64,000 nt of DNA from Psettodes erumei (Eukaryota; Chordata; Actinopteri; Pleuronectiformes; Psettodidae): contig JAFBJZ010000851.1 of NCBI GenBank assembly GCA_016785225.1, forward strand, positions 62,001-126,000. The letters run 5' to 3'. Positions 1 through 11,021 of this stretch are shown one piece after another. The translations under genes and the position numbers were made by a program. The notes under the pieces were generated by a model that was not told the origin of the DNA, did no database searches, and saw only the letters and a list, made by a program, of their open reading frames with translations. Position 1 is the first letter of the stretch. Each line of letters starts with the position of its first letter.

Positions 1-1
1 A

Positions 2-454
2 GCCTCGCGGCCGGCAGAGCTTTTTCTCCAAGACGTTTACGGATTGAATCTGGGCCGTGCCCCACATCCCGACCTACCGAGCCCCTCCCAGGAACCCCCA
101 GCCCTTGTCCCTCCCGGCAGAGCCAAGCCCGACAACGTCGGCCTGGTGGAGAGGCTGCGGCGGCTGGGATTCACTAAGGTGCTCCACGCGTCGGAGTCCG
201 AGGCTTCCGTTCCACGCCAGGATTCTGCCACGTTTGTGTCCGCCAGCGGTGGGAGCCTACTGGACGGCCTGAGGCGCAACCAGAGCCTCCCGGCCATGAT
301 TGGCGCCAGAGCGGGAAAGTCAGCCGGTAACCCCAGGCCTCCTCCTCATCCCACCTCCCTGGCCCTCCCCCCACCGTCGTGGGGAAACCTGAAAGAGCGG
401 CGCCGGCATCTCGCCTCTGTCTCCCACGTCCCGTCGAGTTCGGCCAAGCGCTGA
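2..454 (+). CDS. 3'-terminal coding exon of an unidentified Ser/Pro-rich protein (partial)
   Basis: The frame is open from base 2 to the stop at 452-454 and gives about 150 residues with no Met needed, so this is the C-terminal end of a gene that begins left of the window. A possible acceptor (ctttttctccaag) lies at about 20-31, so the exon may start at 32. The protein has Pro-rich stretches and a better-ordered stretch, VERLRRLGFTKVL. It also carries RRNQSLPA, which fits a 14-3-3-type R-x-x-S-x-P site. Strong GC and Pro bias ends at the stop, where AT-rich 3' UTR-like sequence begins. I do not recognise the family; microtubule or scaffold adaptor tails look similar but no name is justified. 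Confidence 0.6.
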   Translation, partial: ASRPAELFLQDVYGLNLGRAPHPDLPSPSQEPPALVPPGRAKPDNVGLVERLRRLGFTKVLHASESEASVPRQDSATFVSASGGSLLDGLRRNQSLPAMIGARAGKSAGNPRPPPHPTSLALPPPSWGNLKERRRHLASVSHVPSSSAKR

Positions 455-2400
455 AGATGGAGGAGGATGGAACGTTCTCCAGGACATGAGCCTCCTCCTT
501 CACACCTTTCCTCCCCTTATTCCTCCTCTAATCTCTTCCCCCTTCTGCCTTTGGAGAGACGAGTCGGGCATCGGTGGTCGAAACAATCCCTCCTTTTTAT
601 GACTTAAAGCACAACTGAACTGAATTGACTGTTTTGATGACGCTGCAGTGTCTCTGTATCAATGTTTGCTACCATGCTAGTTACAAAGGCCTTAGCTTGC
701 CTCTGGACTGACTCCTCGGCTACTCCTCGGTACTTTTCTCAGTGGCGTTTGAATTCGGTTCTGTAGTTTTCCCGCGAGGCTCTGGATGTTCAGGCATAGG
801 CAGAGGAGAGGAAGGACATGCAAGTGGATGATGGTTTGTGGAGGTGGATTAGAAGAGAACAAGCGGTGCGGTACAGAGGAGCTATGGAGAGGAGAGAGGG
901 CTTTCATGCAAGAAAAGAGAGTAGGTGCAGGGAGGTAGAGGGGAAGAAGGAAGGACTGAGCATCCAGAGTCTTGCTCTCATAAGGGCTTGTTGTGTCGTT
1001 GGCTGGAAAAGCTTTAATCTGGAATAAAACAGCATCATGTTACCCGACCATGTCCATCACGCAGTGAGCGGTTTGAGACTCCCTCCAGGGATAAAAGGAC
1101 TTTTAAGTGCTAGCTGGCTCAACAGGATACTGCCGGGCTCATTTTGTCAGACCATGCCTCGAACACGCCAGTATTAACATTCTCATTTCCTGACATGTCT
1201 GGTAACTGTCCCGCCCCCTGCAAGCATGACCAAAAAGCGACCTTGCCCACAGGTCCCAGCATGCACCTGTCGGCGGACCGCTGGGGCCAGGCTGAATGCG
1301 AGGTCAGGCCCGAGTCAGATGCCAGGCGAAACAAAACAGAAAACAACAACGATCTGCCTTTTCCTTCAGGACCTTGTGTTTAGTTTTAGTTTTAAAGTCT
1401 GAGGCCTTAAGTAGAAGCCAGCACCGTTCTGTCCTGCGTTTGTTTGTTGCACTCAGTGGGATTTGGAGGTTGAGGTTCACTTGAGGATAACTGCTTGGTG
1501 GAAAAAAACATCATTTCACCACAGCCCTGGGCTTCAAATGAAAGACTGACTTTTGTCATTTCAGTTGTCCGTCGTCATGTCTATCTCAGGCCTGTGGGAC
1601 GTTCAGGGTCAGTCTGTTCAGAGGGGAAAAATCACTGACACGTCACATCCATGGTTCATTATCTCAAGGACATTTGCAGTTCACACTTTGGCCAGCAGGT
1701 GGGACTAGACTAGAAAATCATCATATGAATTATTTATAGTCCCACATTGTCTCAGATACAAAGATGCTTAGAGCTTTGTGCTTGACCCCTGTGACACTTC
1801 AGCCTCCAGTGCTACTGTCCCCAACACCCCCCCCCCCCCGCCCATTTAGTGAATGCACTTTTAATTTCTTATTTAACCTTTGGTTTTTTGACACCACTAA
1901 TTGAAGTTTATAGAAGTTTGTAACCTATTAATTAGAAATTGTAGCATCATGGATGCCTGTGGTAACCTCGACTAACATTATGTCATAAGATTTTAATATA
2001 TCTAGCTTTTTTTCCTTTTGTTTTTGCTTTGCAGATGTAGAGGTGCACAGAACGGAATCCGAATCAAGCCAAAAGTGTTATTTTTATTTCTGAAGAAATG
2101 GAATACTCTGGATCCTACATGTGTATATTACGTGATGCATTTTGTGCTGAGTAGCAGTGACATATTTAACAACAGAAGAAGAATGTTTTGTATGTTTTTA
2201 GGATTGGAGAGAAGAGGGAAGAAGGCACGTTCAGACTGTTCATGTCTTTAGGTTTGGTGTAGTCAGATCCACTGCTTCCAGTGAAACAGGACGTTCAGGT
2301 GTGTGTCTGTCCTCCTCATGTCTCCCCTCGTGGTCCTCTTTAAGCTACTTATGGGTATTATTCAGTTGCCTCTTTTTTAAATAAAGCAATGGAAAAAAAC
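455..2400 (+). other. Probable 3' UTR of the left-edge gene
   Basis: No convincing coding potential follows the stop. AATAAA hexamers occur at 1023-1028 and 2380-2385. The second is followed by an A-rich stretch and is the better end for a UTR of about 1.9 kb. A 13-C run lies at 1827-1839. Short open frames here have no family resemblance. Confidence 0.5.
2380..2385 (+). terminator. Poly(A) signal, left-edge gene
   Basis: AATAAA lies 1.9 kb after the stop codon, in the intergenic space facing the minus-strand TRIM gene. It is the last plus-strand hexamer before that gene's own poly(A) signals. Confidence 0.5.
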
Positions 2401-2466
2401 AGACTCACCCACTGGTTTATTACTCTTGCCAGTTTTGATCATATCAGTTTTTTCCCTAATTAGATT

Positions 2467-2472
2467 TTTATT
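2467..2472 (-). terminator. Poly(A) signal, TRIM gene
   Basis: AATAAA on the minus strand lies about 370 bases downstream of the TRIM stop; a second one is at 2416-2421. Both sit within 90 bases of the plus-strand hexamer at 2380, so the two transcripts converge. Confidence 0.5.
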
Positions 2473-2653
2473 TCATTACTAGGAGTAGTTTGTGTTTCTG
2501 AAACATGATTTCAAATGTATTTAAGATTTGAACAATAGTAGTTTAAGTGTCTCCAGCTGTCTGTACCACTGAACCAAATCTTTAGGTCATAATGTTTGTC
2601 AGATTGCTTGGCAAGAGCTACCCCAGAGGCTGATGGGATTTTCATTAGTTTTG

Positions 2654-2700
2654 CAGTGGTGGAAAGTAACAAAGTAGATTTACTTGAGTACTGTACTTGA
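2654..2700 (+). mobile_element. Terminal fragment of an abundant teleost MITE
   Basis: The stretch starts CAGTGGTGGAAAGTAAC and continues with the threonine-codon-like 'tacttgagtactgtacttga' pattern, which I recognise as one end of a very common fish non-autonomous DNA transposon. Only about 47 bases remain. It lies in the presumed TRIM 3' UTR. The superfamily (hAT-like is my guess) is not certain. Confidence 0.5.
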
Positions 2701-2837
2701 ACAAATATGTTGAGGGACTTGGACTTACTGAAATGCCAAATGAAAACACCTGTGCTGCAACACCTGCAGGAGCCAGTCGTTCTGATGGCATCCACGCAGC
2801 ATTGTCCACCGATCGCTCCACCTTCCATCCTGCGTCC

Positions 2838-5800
2838 TCACATGGGGCAGATGCTAATGCTGTCAGAGCTCGAAGTGAACTGGCCGAGGGCGAAGTCCAG
2901 ACCCACCCCGACTCCGCTCCCCACTCCGAAGGCAGCGTAGAGCGGCTGGGTGAAGTTGGCGCGGAAGGTGTGCAGGTGCGTCATGCTCTCCGCCACGCTG
3001 TAAAAAGCCAGCGTCCCCATGGACAGGTCCAGGTAGATGCCCAGACGGGGGGAGTAGGTGACCGGGATGTCTCGCTTCTCGTTGTCGTGCATGGCTGAGC
3101 AGCAGGTGTCCGACAGCTCCAGAGTCCAGGACTGGGCGTTGTAACCGAGCCCGGACCTGGCGTCTGAGCCCTTCCTGTTCAATGCCCCGTAGGCTACGCC
3201 CAGGGAGGAGCCCCTGCCTCTCCACTCCACCTCCCAGTAACAGCGCTCTGCATACAGCGGGCTGTGGCACATCACCTGGGTCCAGCCGTCAAAACGCTGG
3301 GGAGCATCCGGGTAGGGCTGCGCCGCTCCCTTTAGGGTAGCTTTGGTGTTACCCTCAGAGAGAGCCAGTCGACGGTGGGCTGTGTTGGGGTCAAGGGTCA
3401 AGGTCACAGAGTCTAGTAGGGAGAGGTTTTAATGAACAATTATTCACAAGGTTCTTGAAAATTAAGTTTCATGAAGCATTCAAGTTAAATCTTGGCAACA
3501 GTATCACAGTATCAACAGTATCACATGGTCTTCATCAGCAGCTCAACTGCCTCAGCACTGTAACTGGTCTGATATGTAAAAATCTAATATTGTAGTTAAA
3601 CACAGACTCACACTGCAGGAACTCCTCTCTGGTCCTTGGCTCTGGGGCCTGGATGGCGTCAATGTTGATTTCTCTTACTGGAAAATTCCACAGTCAGTTA
3701 GTGCACAAATCTTCAGAAGCCATTTTGATTTGGTTGATTGATTTGTTTCTTGAGGAGATGAAAGGTTCATTAACTCACATGCAGGGAAAGCAGAAGCATG
3801 GTTCATGGTGTCAGGGGTGGGTGAGTCTAAGAAGAGCCCAGGGTTAACTGTCCAATGAAAACACAGCGTTAGACGCATTAGGTAGGTCTTCAAGTGATGG
3901 GACTAAACATGACATTAACTGGAAATATTCAATATTAAATATTCATCTTACCTTCTGTTGGTGTTTCAGACAGCGCAGCCATCCCCCCTGTCAAGGGTAA
4001 ACAGAGTCACACACTGAATGTAATCTACATGCTATCCAACTCTGATGGTTTTGATACTGTGACTGGAGAGGAGAACAAGGGAAGTGGGGTCAGGCCTTAC
4101 ATGGGTTTGCTCCTGCAGATGGTGTGCTGCTGGCTGGCGTGGCCGGGGTGGCCAGGCTGGTGCCCCGCCGATGGGAGCGGAAGAGGCTGCTGATGGACGC
4201 CATCCGACTAAAACCTGACCGGGCCAGATGGGAGAAGACAAAGCGGAGAGTTGGAAGACAAAAAAGAGTTTATTGTTAATCAGAACTGCACTGCACATGT
4301 TTTGCCAGGTGGTGGCAGCAAATGACAGTTTTATACCTCCAGTTGCTGCTGGTGCTGGTGCTGGTGCTGGTGCTGGTGCTGGAGCAGGAGCTGGAGCAGG
4401 AGCTGCAGCAGGAGCAGCCTGATGCTGACTGGACCTGCTCCAGAGGGACTGAGACTCTCTGCGACTGGGAGTTGGACTGGGCCTGGGGTTGGTCTCCCTC
4501 ACTGTTTGGAGGACATGACACTGTTAGATCAAGGTTAGCTCACCTGTTAGCATCAGTCAGGATATTGAGCATCTAATAAAAGTAATGAGATGAAGAGATA
4601 AAATATGAGGAAGAGTTTACTTTTAAATGGAAAAGAGAATCTTGCAGTAGGGAGTCCTGCCTTGTAAATCAGAGCCAGGGTGAAACCTACCTGTTTCCCT
4701 CTCCTCTCTCCTCTGTATGTCCCGAGGTCTGGGCGAGTTAGTGTTTCCTCTGTCTGCAACAAGGAAGACGCCTACTTTTAAAACAGGCAGACGCATTTCC
4801 ACTGGTCCAGACACGACAGTGACTCTCACGACAGATTTGTTATTCAGACGTCGTCTCACCTCGTGGTGAATCTCTGCTCCTCACATCTTGACTTCTGGGG
4901 CCTATACCTGCATAACAAAATGTCACGTTCAACAAGAACATACTGAATTACTGCTGATGCTGTTATGTGAAGTGTAATGAATCAGTACCTCGCCTGTCTG
5001 CACTCCGCGCTCCAACTGACATATTGGGTGTTGAAGCTGTGTGACACAAAAAGAAATGATTTATATATCACATGTGAACTTATATCAAAGAATGAAAAGA
5101 TGCAGTGATAAACAAAAAGTCTAAAAATACCTGGTGAACGGCTGTTTGTGTTGCGGGAACCCAAACCAGAAAACACTAGAAAATCCAAATGAGTTATTTC
5201 AATAATGAGAATAGTGACATTATGGAAAATGTATTACATGATATCTTAGGAAAATGCACAACTTACATTTAAATATTCCTGATTTCTGTCCCGTGCTCCG
5301 GGCTGTAAGAGGTAAGAGGAAATCACTGTTATGCCAAAAAAGCTCAGCACAACTCCAACCTTGTTTGCGTTCAGGTTGAAAAGAAAAATGTTCGGAACTT
5401 ACAGTCTCCCAGAGAGAACAGCGTCGTGTCGTTGACTGGAAGAGAACAGACAGGGAGATGAAACATGATAAAACGTGACAAGACAAGAAGCTACTTAACA
5501 AGAAACTGACTGACCTTGTTTGGTGATCTTGCCCAGCTCTTGGTTGCACAGGTCCTCCACTCGCTCCCTCAGGTCCAGGATCGCGTCTCGTACGTGCTCA
5601 AAGGAGGCTTCTGGATTGACCGTCACGGGGGGCAGGTCCCCCGACTCCAAGGGACTACACATGGACTCATACGTCTGAGGGGAAATGCATGGACTGCAGC
5701 AGTCAGGACTTCAACTGTAACTTTAAAGGCTCTGTTTTCATTAAACAGGGCACATGCAATAGCACAAAGGCACTTTTCACAGTAGGCCCACCTCCAGGTA

Positions 5801-7411
5801 GTGAATGTGGTCCTCACAGCGAGCCAGGTCCTTCATCTCCGAGTCCCTCTTCTTCAGCTCCTTGATCTCGGCCTGCAGACGCTCGGTCACCTCCTGGGCC
5901 TGGCCCATCTTCTCCTGGCTGGCCTGATCCAGCACCTCCTCCAGGAGATCCTGCAGACGCTCCACTGAGCGCTGCAGCTCCGACAGCACCTGCTCGGTGT
6001 CGTCATGTACCCTGTCTGAAGAGCGCTGTGCAGGGAAGGATTTATGATTCATGGGGAACAGCTTTCACTTGGATAGAAGTGAAGCAAAAAGCTCCTGAAA
6101 GGTCAAACCCTGCTGACCCACCTTCATCCCCTCCATCATCTTCTTCATGTCTTTGAGCTCCTGCTCTCTGTCTTTGAGTCTCTGCTGATTCTCTGTCTGA
6201 AGCCCTGACAGCACTTTCTACAGAGGGACACACGACATCCATCACCCGTCTCACACATGGACAAAACACGCTCAGGAGGAGACAGCTGTACATGTGATGT
6301 GTGTGCAGAGGGCAACGCGTAAGGGTGGAGCGTAACGAATGGACAGGAATGCAGTTAGGAATGTCCTCTGCCTGCCCGTAGCCTCTGACACACACGGAAG
6401 TAGACAGGAGGACAAACTTAAACAGAAACCAGATGGCTTCAGTTGCCAGTGCTCATTTTCACACTTTGATGAATTGAAGTAAAAAAAGAAAAGCTGATTC
6501 GGGTCTCTCAAATGCCACAAAACAAAAGCTGTCTGAAGAAGTCAGCTTTGGCTCTGGGAACTCAAGGTGTGATGGCTCTGACTTAATTAGTTCTACATGA
6601 TCGTACAAGGTGTAATTAAAGCATAAAACAGTATTATACCACTAAATATAAACTTTGACTTTAACTATACTGTATATCACACACATTTAATAACATATCA
6701 GTACACCCTGGCTACTGGCTCAGGGCCCCACATCATGTCTTCAGTGTACCTGAGGCCACTGCAGCATCTGCACTTGCCCACCTGTTTCTCCAAGCGCTCG
6801 GCCTTGGTGGACACACACTCGTGGCCTTTGTGTTGGTTGCTGGTGCAGAGCCAGCAGACAAACACCTTGCACTGGCGACAGAAGAACTCCTGCAGGTACT
6901 TGTGCTGGGTGCAGATCTTCTCAGCCAGGTTGCCAGTGGGTGGGATGAGCTCATGCTGCTTCAGGGTCTTCTGGGTCTGGTGGGGCTTCAGGTGGGCTTC
7001 GCAGTATGAGCTCATACACACCAGACAGCTCTTCACTGCCGCTCGCTGCTGTCCTTTGCACATGTCACACGGCACAGCCGAGGAGGACAGCTTCCCTTTG
7101 GATCTGGATGAGGAAGAGGCAACCCCACGGGTGCTACGGAGAGAATCCCGCACTTCAGATTTGAGGGCCCCTTTACGAAGCTGCTCCACAGCTTCAGCCA
7201 GCATGGTGTTCCTAGAAAGGGAGGGCTTGGGGCAGAAGATCTGGCGGCATTGAGGGCAGCTGTAGATCCCCTTGGGGTCGTCCTTGCTCCAGTAGTCCTT
7301 GATGCAGGCCATGCAGTAGCTGTGCCCACAGGGGATGGTGACTGGATCGTTGGGGAGATCCAGGCACACAGGGCAGTTAAACTGCTCCTCTGTCCACAGT
7401 TTAGAACTCAT
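2838..7411 (-). CDS. TRIM E3 ubiquitin ligase, finTRIM/TRIM16-TRIM25 type (RING, B-boxes, coiled coil, PRY-SPRY)
   Basis: Exons in transcript order: 7411-6782, 6217-6122, 6025-5792, 5674-5515, 5435-5403, 5302-5267, 5175-5131, 5036-4989, 4907-4860, 4753-4691, 4501-4337, 4214-4101, 3987-3952, 3847-3779, 3677-3612, 3412-2838. They sum to 2418 nt (805 aa). The ATG at 7411 has a good context (CACCATGA). Exon 1 holds a C3HC4 RING (CPVCLDLP, CGHSYC, CPQC) and B-boxes (CTQHKYLQEFFCRQC). Exons 2-4 are the coiled coil. Exons 5-15 are a linker of about 241 residues rich in Ser, Arg and Pro. Exon 16 is PRY-SPRY (LDPNTAHRRLALSEGN, YWEVEW, GIYLDLSMGTLAFYS). The family transfers ubiquitin to substrates chosen by SPRY, often in antiviral signalling; the target here is unknown. 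The linker exons rest on splice sites and frame only. Confidence 0.92.
4344..4420 (-). repeat. Coding minisatellite, Ala-Pro repeats in TRIM exon 11
   Basis: Tandem GCTGGT/GCAGGAGCTG units on the plus strand read as repeated Ala-Pro on the coding minus strand, about 10 AP pairs. The tract lies inside exon 4501-4337 and keeps frame, so length changes by whole units would only lengthen or shorten a flexible linker. Confidence 0.8.
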
Positions 7412-7980
7412 GGTGACGATGCCGGACAAAAGAGAAGGGAGAACCAGAGAGAATACAGAGATGGAAGGTTTGTTAGTAAGTGTGAGACTTTTTTAGACAT
7501 GTAAAGTAGGACAGTGGAAGAGACAGAGCCAGAGATGGTCTGGACTCAGAGGAGGAAAATGTTGTCTCTCAGGTGAGAGCAGGGAGAGGAGAGCCGGGCG
7601 GGGCCAGAGCCACCAGGCAGGTCGAGCGGGGCAAACGGGTGTTGGTGGAAAACAGCTGAATGCCGGTAGAATAAAGGAAACGAATAGACCAATCAATCTA
7701 TCATTTTACTAGACCAGTGGTAAAAGTTTTCAGATGTAGTTTACTTCATATGGATCCCAACTCTAGGGGCACTTTAAAATGTTAAATTTATTAAAACATA
7801 GTGTAGAAGTCCACCCAGCCAGTAGAGGGCGCAGGTGCCTGAGCCCAGCAGCTACACACGGGTAGTTTCACTGGAGGAAGAAAAGAGGACAACATAGTTA
7901 AACATCATAAAGAGTGGTGACACATCAGTGTGGCTTCTGTTGCTCTTGTTAGACAGAAGTGAGAGCAGTTGTTGGCCTCA
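7412..7980. promoter_or_regulatory. Shared head-to-head promoter region, TRIM gene and DUF4806 gene
   Basis: The two start codons are 569 bases apart and point away from each other. The interval must hold both promoters and 5' UTRs. I see no TATA box. A consensus CTCF site lies at 7819-7832. The exact start sites cannot be read from sequence. Confidence 0.55.
7819..7832 (+). promoter_or_regulatory. CTCF-type site, left of DUF4806 gene
   Basis: CCAGTAGAGGGCGC fits the vertebrate CTCF core consensus CCASYAGRKGGCRS at every position. Confidence 0.5.
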
Positions 7981-10709
7981 ATGTCGCAGGTAATGTAACT
8001 GCTTTCATATCAAACCGTTTCCTATTACGAGACTGGCTATGCTAGCTCCCTGCTAAAACTGGTCTCTGAATAAATATTTCTCCCGGTCCTGTCCCTTCTC
8101 AGTAAATCTGATAAAAGTGACTTCTACGGGGTTCTGAGTGCAGTATGTCGTCGACACACCAACACGTTACATTTTATTTCGCGGTCAAAGTTGAGTTTTG
8201 TTTAAATTCCTCTCCTCTTTAGTACCACATCACCATACAGGAGGGGAGCCAGCTGCCGCCGGTGCACAGATGCTCCCAGTGCTGTGTGTTTTATCACTGC
8301 CCGCTCTGCAGTCCGCACATCTATAAACCAGCACATCGGTATAAGGTCCACAGACATCTCAAATGTCACCTTTCCAGAGCTGTTCACTTTAAAGGTAACA
8401 CCTATGTGCCAGATTTCATTGAGAAAGTTTCCAGTCTGTCCCTCCTGAATGATTTAATTCTATTGAAATTCAGGATTATTTCACAATTGCATTCATGTCT
8501 AATCCACCAGACTTTATTTTTAAAAAGTCAAGATATGGTGTATAAACATGTAAAATGACATCAAACGTCTCTATTTACAATGGAGTTTGGAGCTTATCTC
8601 CCCGGAGCTCCTTTCCTTCTTATGTTCCTGTATAAGTATTTTATGATAGCTAATAGACTACAGTGGCCCTGAACATGTAAGCCAAATATCACAGCATAAC
8701 CACAGCCCTAAAGCTGATACCAGCACTGTGTTGCACTGTTACCCCACATAAGGAATGCCATAAAAAACCCATAATCATCATTTAATGTAAATTATTATGC
8801 ATCATTTCCCCCCACAGGTTACAGTGTCTACAAGTGCAACTTGGGATGTCGGCCACAAGCTCATTTCCACTGTTTTTGCGAGAAGCTGTTCCTGAATCGT
8901 AATCAGTTCTTGCATCATCTGAGTACAAAACATGAACTCCTTCCCACAACGCATCAGTCAGCCTGCTCTGGTGTTAAAGCTGGTGATGGTGCTGGTGATG
9001 GTGATGCAGAGCAGATGCTCCCGCTGTCTCCAGCATCGGAAGAGCAACCACACGATCATCCAAGTCCAACTCGTGCCTCCATTAATGATATACTGTGCTC
9101 ATGTATTGCTAATTATGCAGCCTGGACCTCGGGAACCTTCACAAACATAGTGGCACCCCCCGTGAGTGAAAGACCAGCCTTGAATAATGAACTCACCTCA
9201 GCACACTCGCATGAGTCCTGTCAATCAAAAACGGGGCCAAAGAAACTTGCCACATGCCCACAATGCAGTAAGAACAAGATATGCCTTAACATGCACATGA
9301 AACTGAAGCCGAGCTCCAGCACAGCTGCAGGTGATACTTCAGCTTCTCCCCTCAGTGGTCAGTCTGTCTTTTTCTTTTATGCAATGCAATAAACAGTAGT
9401 TTTAGTTTAAAGCAAATCTACAGGGTTGCTACAGGGTCAATTCTGGCAGTGATAGTTTTTTTTATTCTGAATGATGATGGATTTTATTATCTTTTTTCCC
9501 AGATCACATCAACAGAACATCAGACTCACCACCAGCAGTCGGAGGAACAGAGTGTCATCTCAATCCAACCTGTAAGCAGAATTCAAAACAAGGAGGAAAT
9601 CAATTTTAAAGCAGATTTTATCACATTCATCACCTCAGGGTTGGAGTTAAGGGACAATCTGCACTGTCTGTAAACATGTTAATAGCCTATTGCTGTTTTT
9701 AATTATTTAGTTTAGACTATCGAATAAAATCTACTTTTTGTTCATTACCAGTGATAAACCTACCCAAAACGACTGCTGGCTACTACAGATTTGTTATGCA
9801 TTACATGACACTGTAGGTTTATAATGTTTTAAATCACATGAGAGCCTCTTATGTGCATAAAACGTGCTGACAGTCTGTTTTTGCTATTTCACAGCAGCAG
9901 AGTTGGAGATCTTGACCCAGTTGAGAGTCCTCCAGCAGCAGCAGAACCAGATCCTGCAGCTGCTGCTGAAACTCACCAACACCCACGGTACTGACGTCTA
10001 CATCGCGCCTGATCTGAGGGCCATGTTCCCCATCGCAGATGAGGAAGGACTTGCTACTTTGGAGCTGAAACTCCGTGAAACCCCAGACTTAAAAGATTGG
10101 CTTGTAAGAAGTTAAATTTGCACATAAATATAAGAATATTTTCTTATTTTCAACAAGGTGGGCTATTATAAAACAATCATGAACCCAGTAAAAATACACA
10201 GAAGTACATATACAGTATGTCCATCATCTTTTATTCCTGACAGGTTGTTAATTTGGGGTTCCCCTTTTCACTGCGGTTGACATAAACTGGGCGGTATTTT
10301 TTCAATCTGTCTTTTCAGATCAGCTTTTTTGGAGATAATGATGGACTCCCTATTGATCAAACAGTACAGAGGATACTGGAAAGGATGCTGTCCAACGCAT
10401 TCGCAAAGAGAATGGACTGGAAAGGGAAAAGCAACAAGGTGTCCTTTGTATCTTCATGTTTGAAGGAAATAGTGAGCAGTAAGTAAAAAACAATAATCCA
10501 ATAACATGTTGTGCTGTTGAACGGTAAAATGATAGCCATAAGTTTTCTGTCTTTACTTTTCAGATGCAGTGAGAAAGAACAGTGTGTGTGCCAGGGCTGC
10601 AGACGAAGCGGTGGGGTCTGCGGTGAAGAAATGGCTGCAGCAGTCAGCAGAAAGGGATGAAGGGGCAGAGAGAGGGGGCGAATCGAGGCCAGAAGTGGTT
10701 AGTATCTGA
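7981..10709 (+). CDS. Cys/His zinc-finger protein with C-terminal DUF4806-like domain
   Basis: Exons: 7981-7989 (Met-Ser-Gln), 8223-8394, 8818-9357, 9503-9571, 9895-10103, 10319-10478, 10564-10709; total 1305 nt, 434 aa, all in frame with canonical splice sites. Exons 2-3 encode Cys/His pairs (CSQCCVFYHCPLC, HRHLKCHLSRAVH, CNLGC, CFCEKLFLNRNQFLHHLSTKH) that look like C2H2-type fingers. Exon 3 then becomes Ser/Pro-rich and ends with CPQCSKNKIC. Exon 5 has a Gln-rich helix (LQQQQNQILQLLLKL). Exons 5-7 carry a region like DUF4806 (MFPIADEEGLATLELKL, ISFFGDNDGLP, RMDWKGKSNKVSF). The function is unknown; DNA binding or transposon ancestry is inference. The start exon has only three codons but its phase fits. 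The last exon could instead splice at 10698. Confidence 0.8.
9892..9900 (+). other. Tandem CAGCAGCAG splice acceptor
   Basis: Exon 5 of the DUF4806 gene is preceded by three overlapping CAG triplets after a pyrimidine tract. Use of the first, second or third changes the protein by one or two residues (Ala, Glu) without shifting frame. Confidence 0.5.
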
Positions 10710-11015
10710 GTGAATGCAACTCAGATACATATTTTTTATTATTATAAACCTTACTAATTAATATCTGGTTTATTGCAGCACTATTGGTCTCTACATTCCA
10801 TTCACTGTCTCTTAACTGTTTCTGATTCTTTCCTTCAGTTAAATGACTGAATTGACTGTCATTTAAAACATATTAAATTTCTATGTTTCATATTTGGTTT
10901 TGCTCTGTTTTCTGTACATGTTGCTCTTACATATCAGGACATGGTCTGCTCAAAGACAGATGAAGGTACATGATCAGAGCAAAGAGAAAAAACAAATAAT
11001 ACCAAAGTGTCCTAC

Positions 11016-11021
11016 AATAAA
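11016..11021 (+). terminator. Poly(A) signal, DUF4806 gene
   Basis: AATAAA about 310 bases after the stop at 10709, the first clear plus-strand hexamer downstream. The bases between are AT-rich and non-coding. Confidence 0.5.

Noticed and set aside
1681..1716. CTCF-like CCAGCAGGTGGGAC
   Set aside because: The core GGC is broken (GGG), so it is not counted as a site.
2697..3098. 133-codon plus-strand frame
   Set aside because: Antisense to the PRY-SPRY exon, whose codon pattern and motifs are unmistakable on the minus strand.
4228..4422. Ala-Gly repeat frame on the plus strand
   Set aside because: Antisense reading of the Ala-Pro minisatellite in TRIM exon 11.
6735..7253. 172-codon plus-strand frame
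   Set aside because: Antisense shadow of the RING/B-box exon; no family features.
7412..7429. Six-residue N-terminal extension of the TRIM protein (SGIVT before the Met)
   Set aside because: It would start with TTG, which is not a normal vertebrate start; the ATG at 7411 has a strong context.
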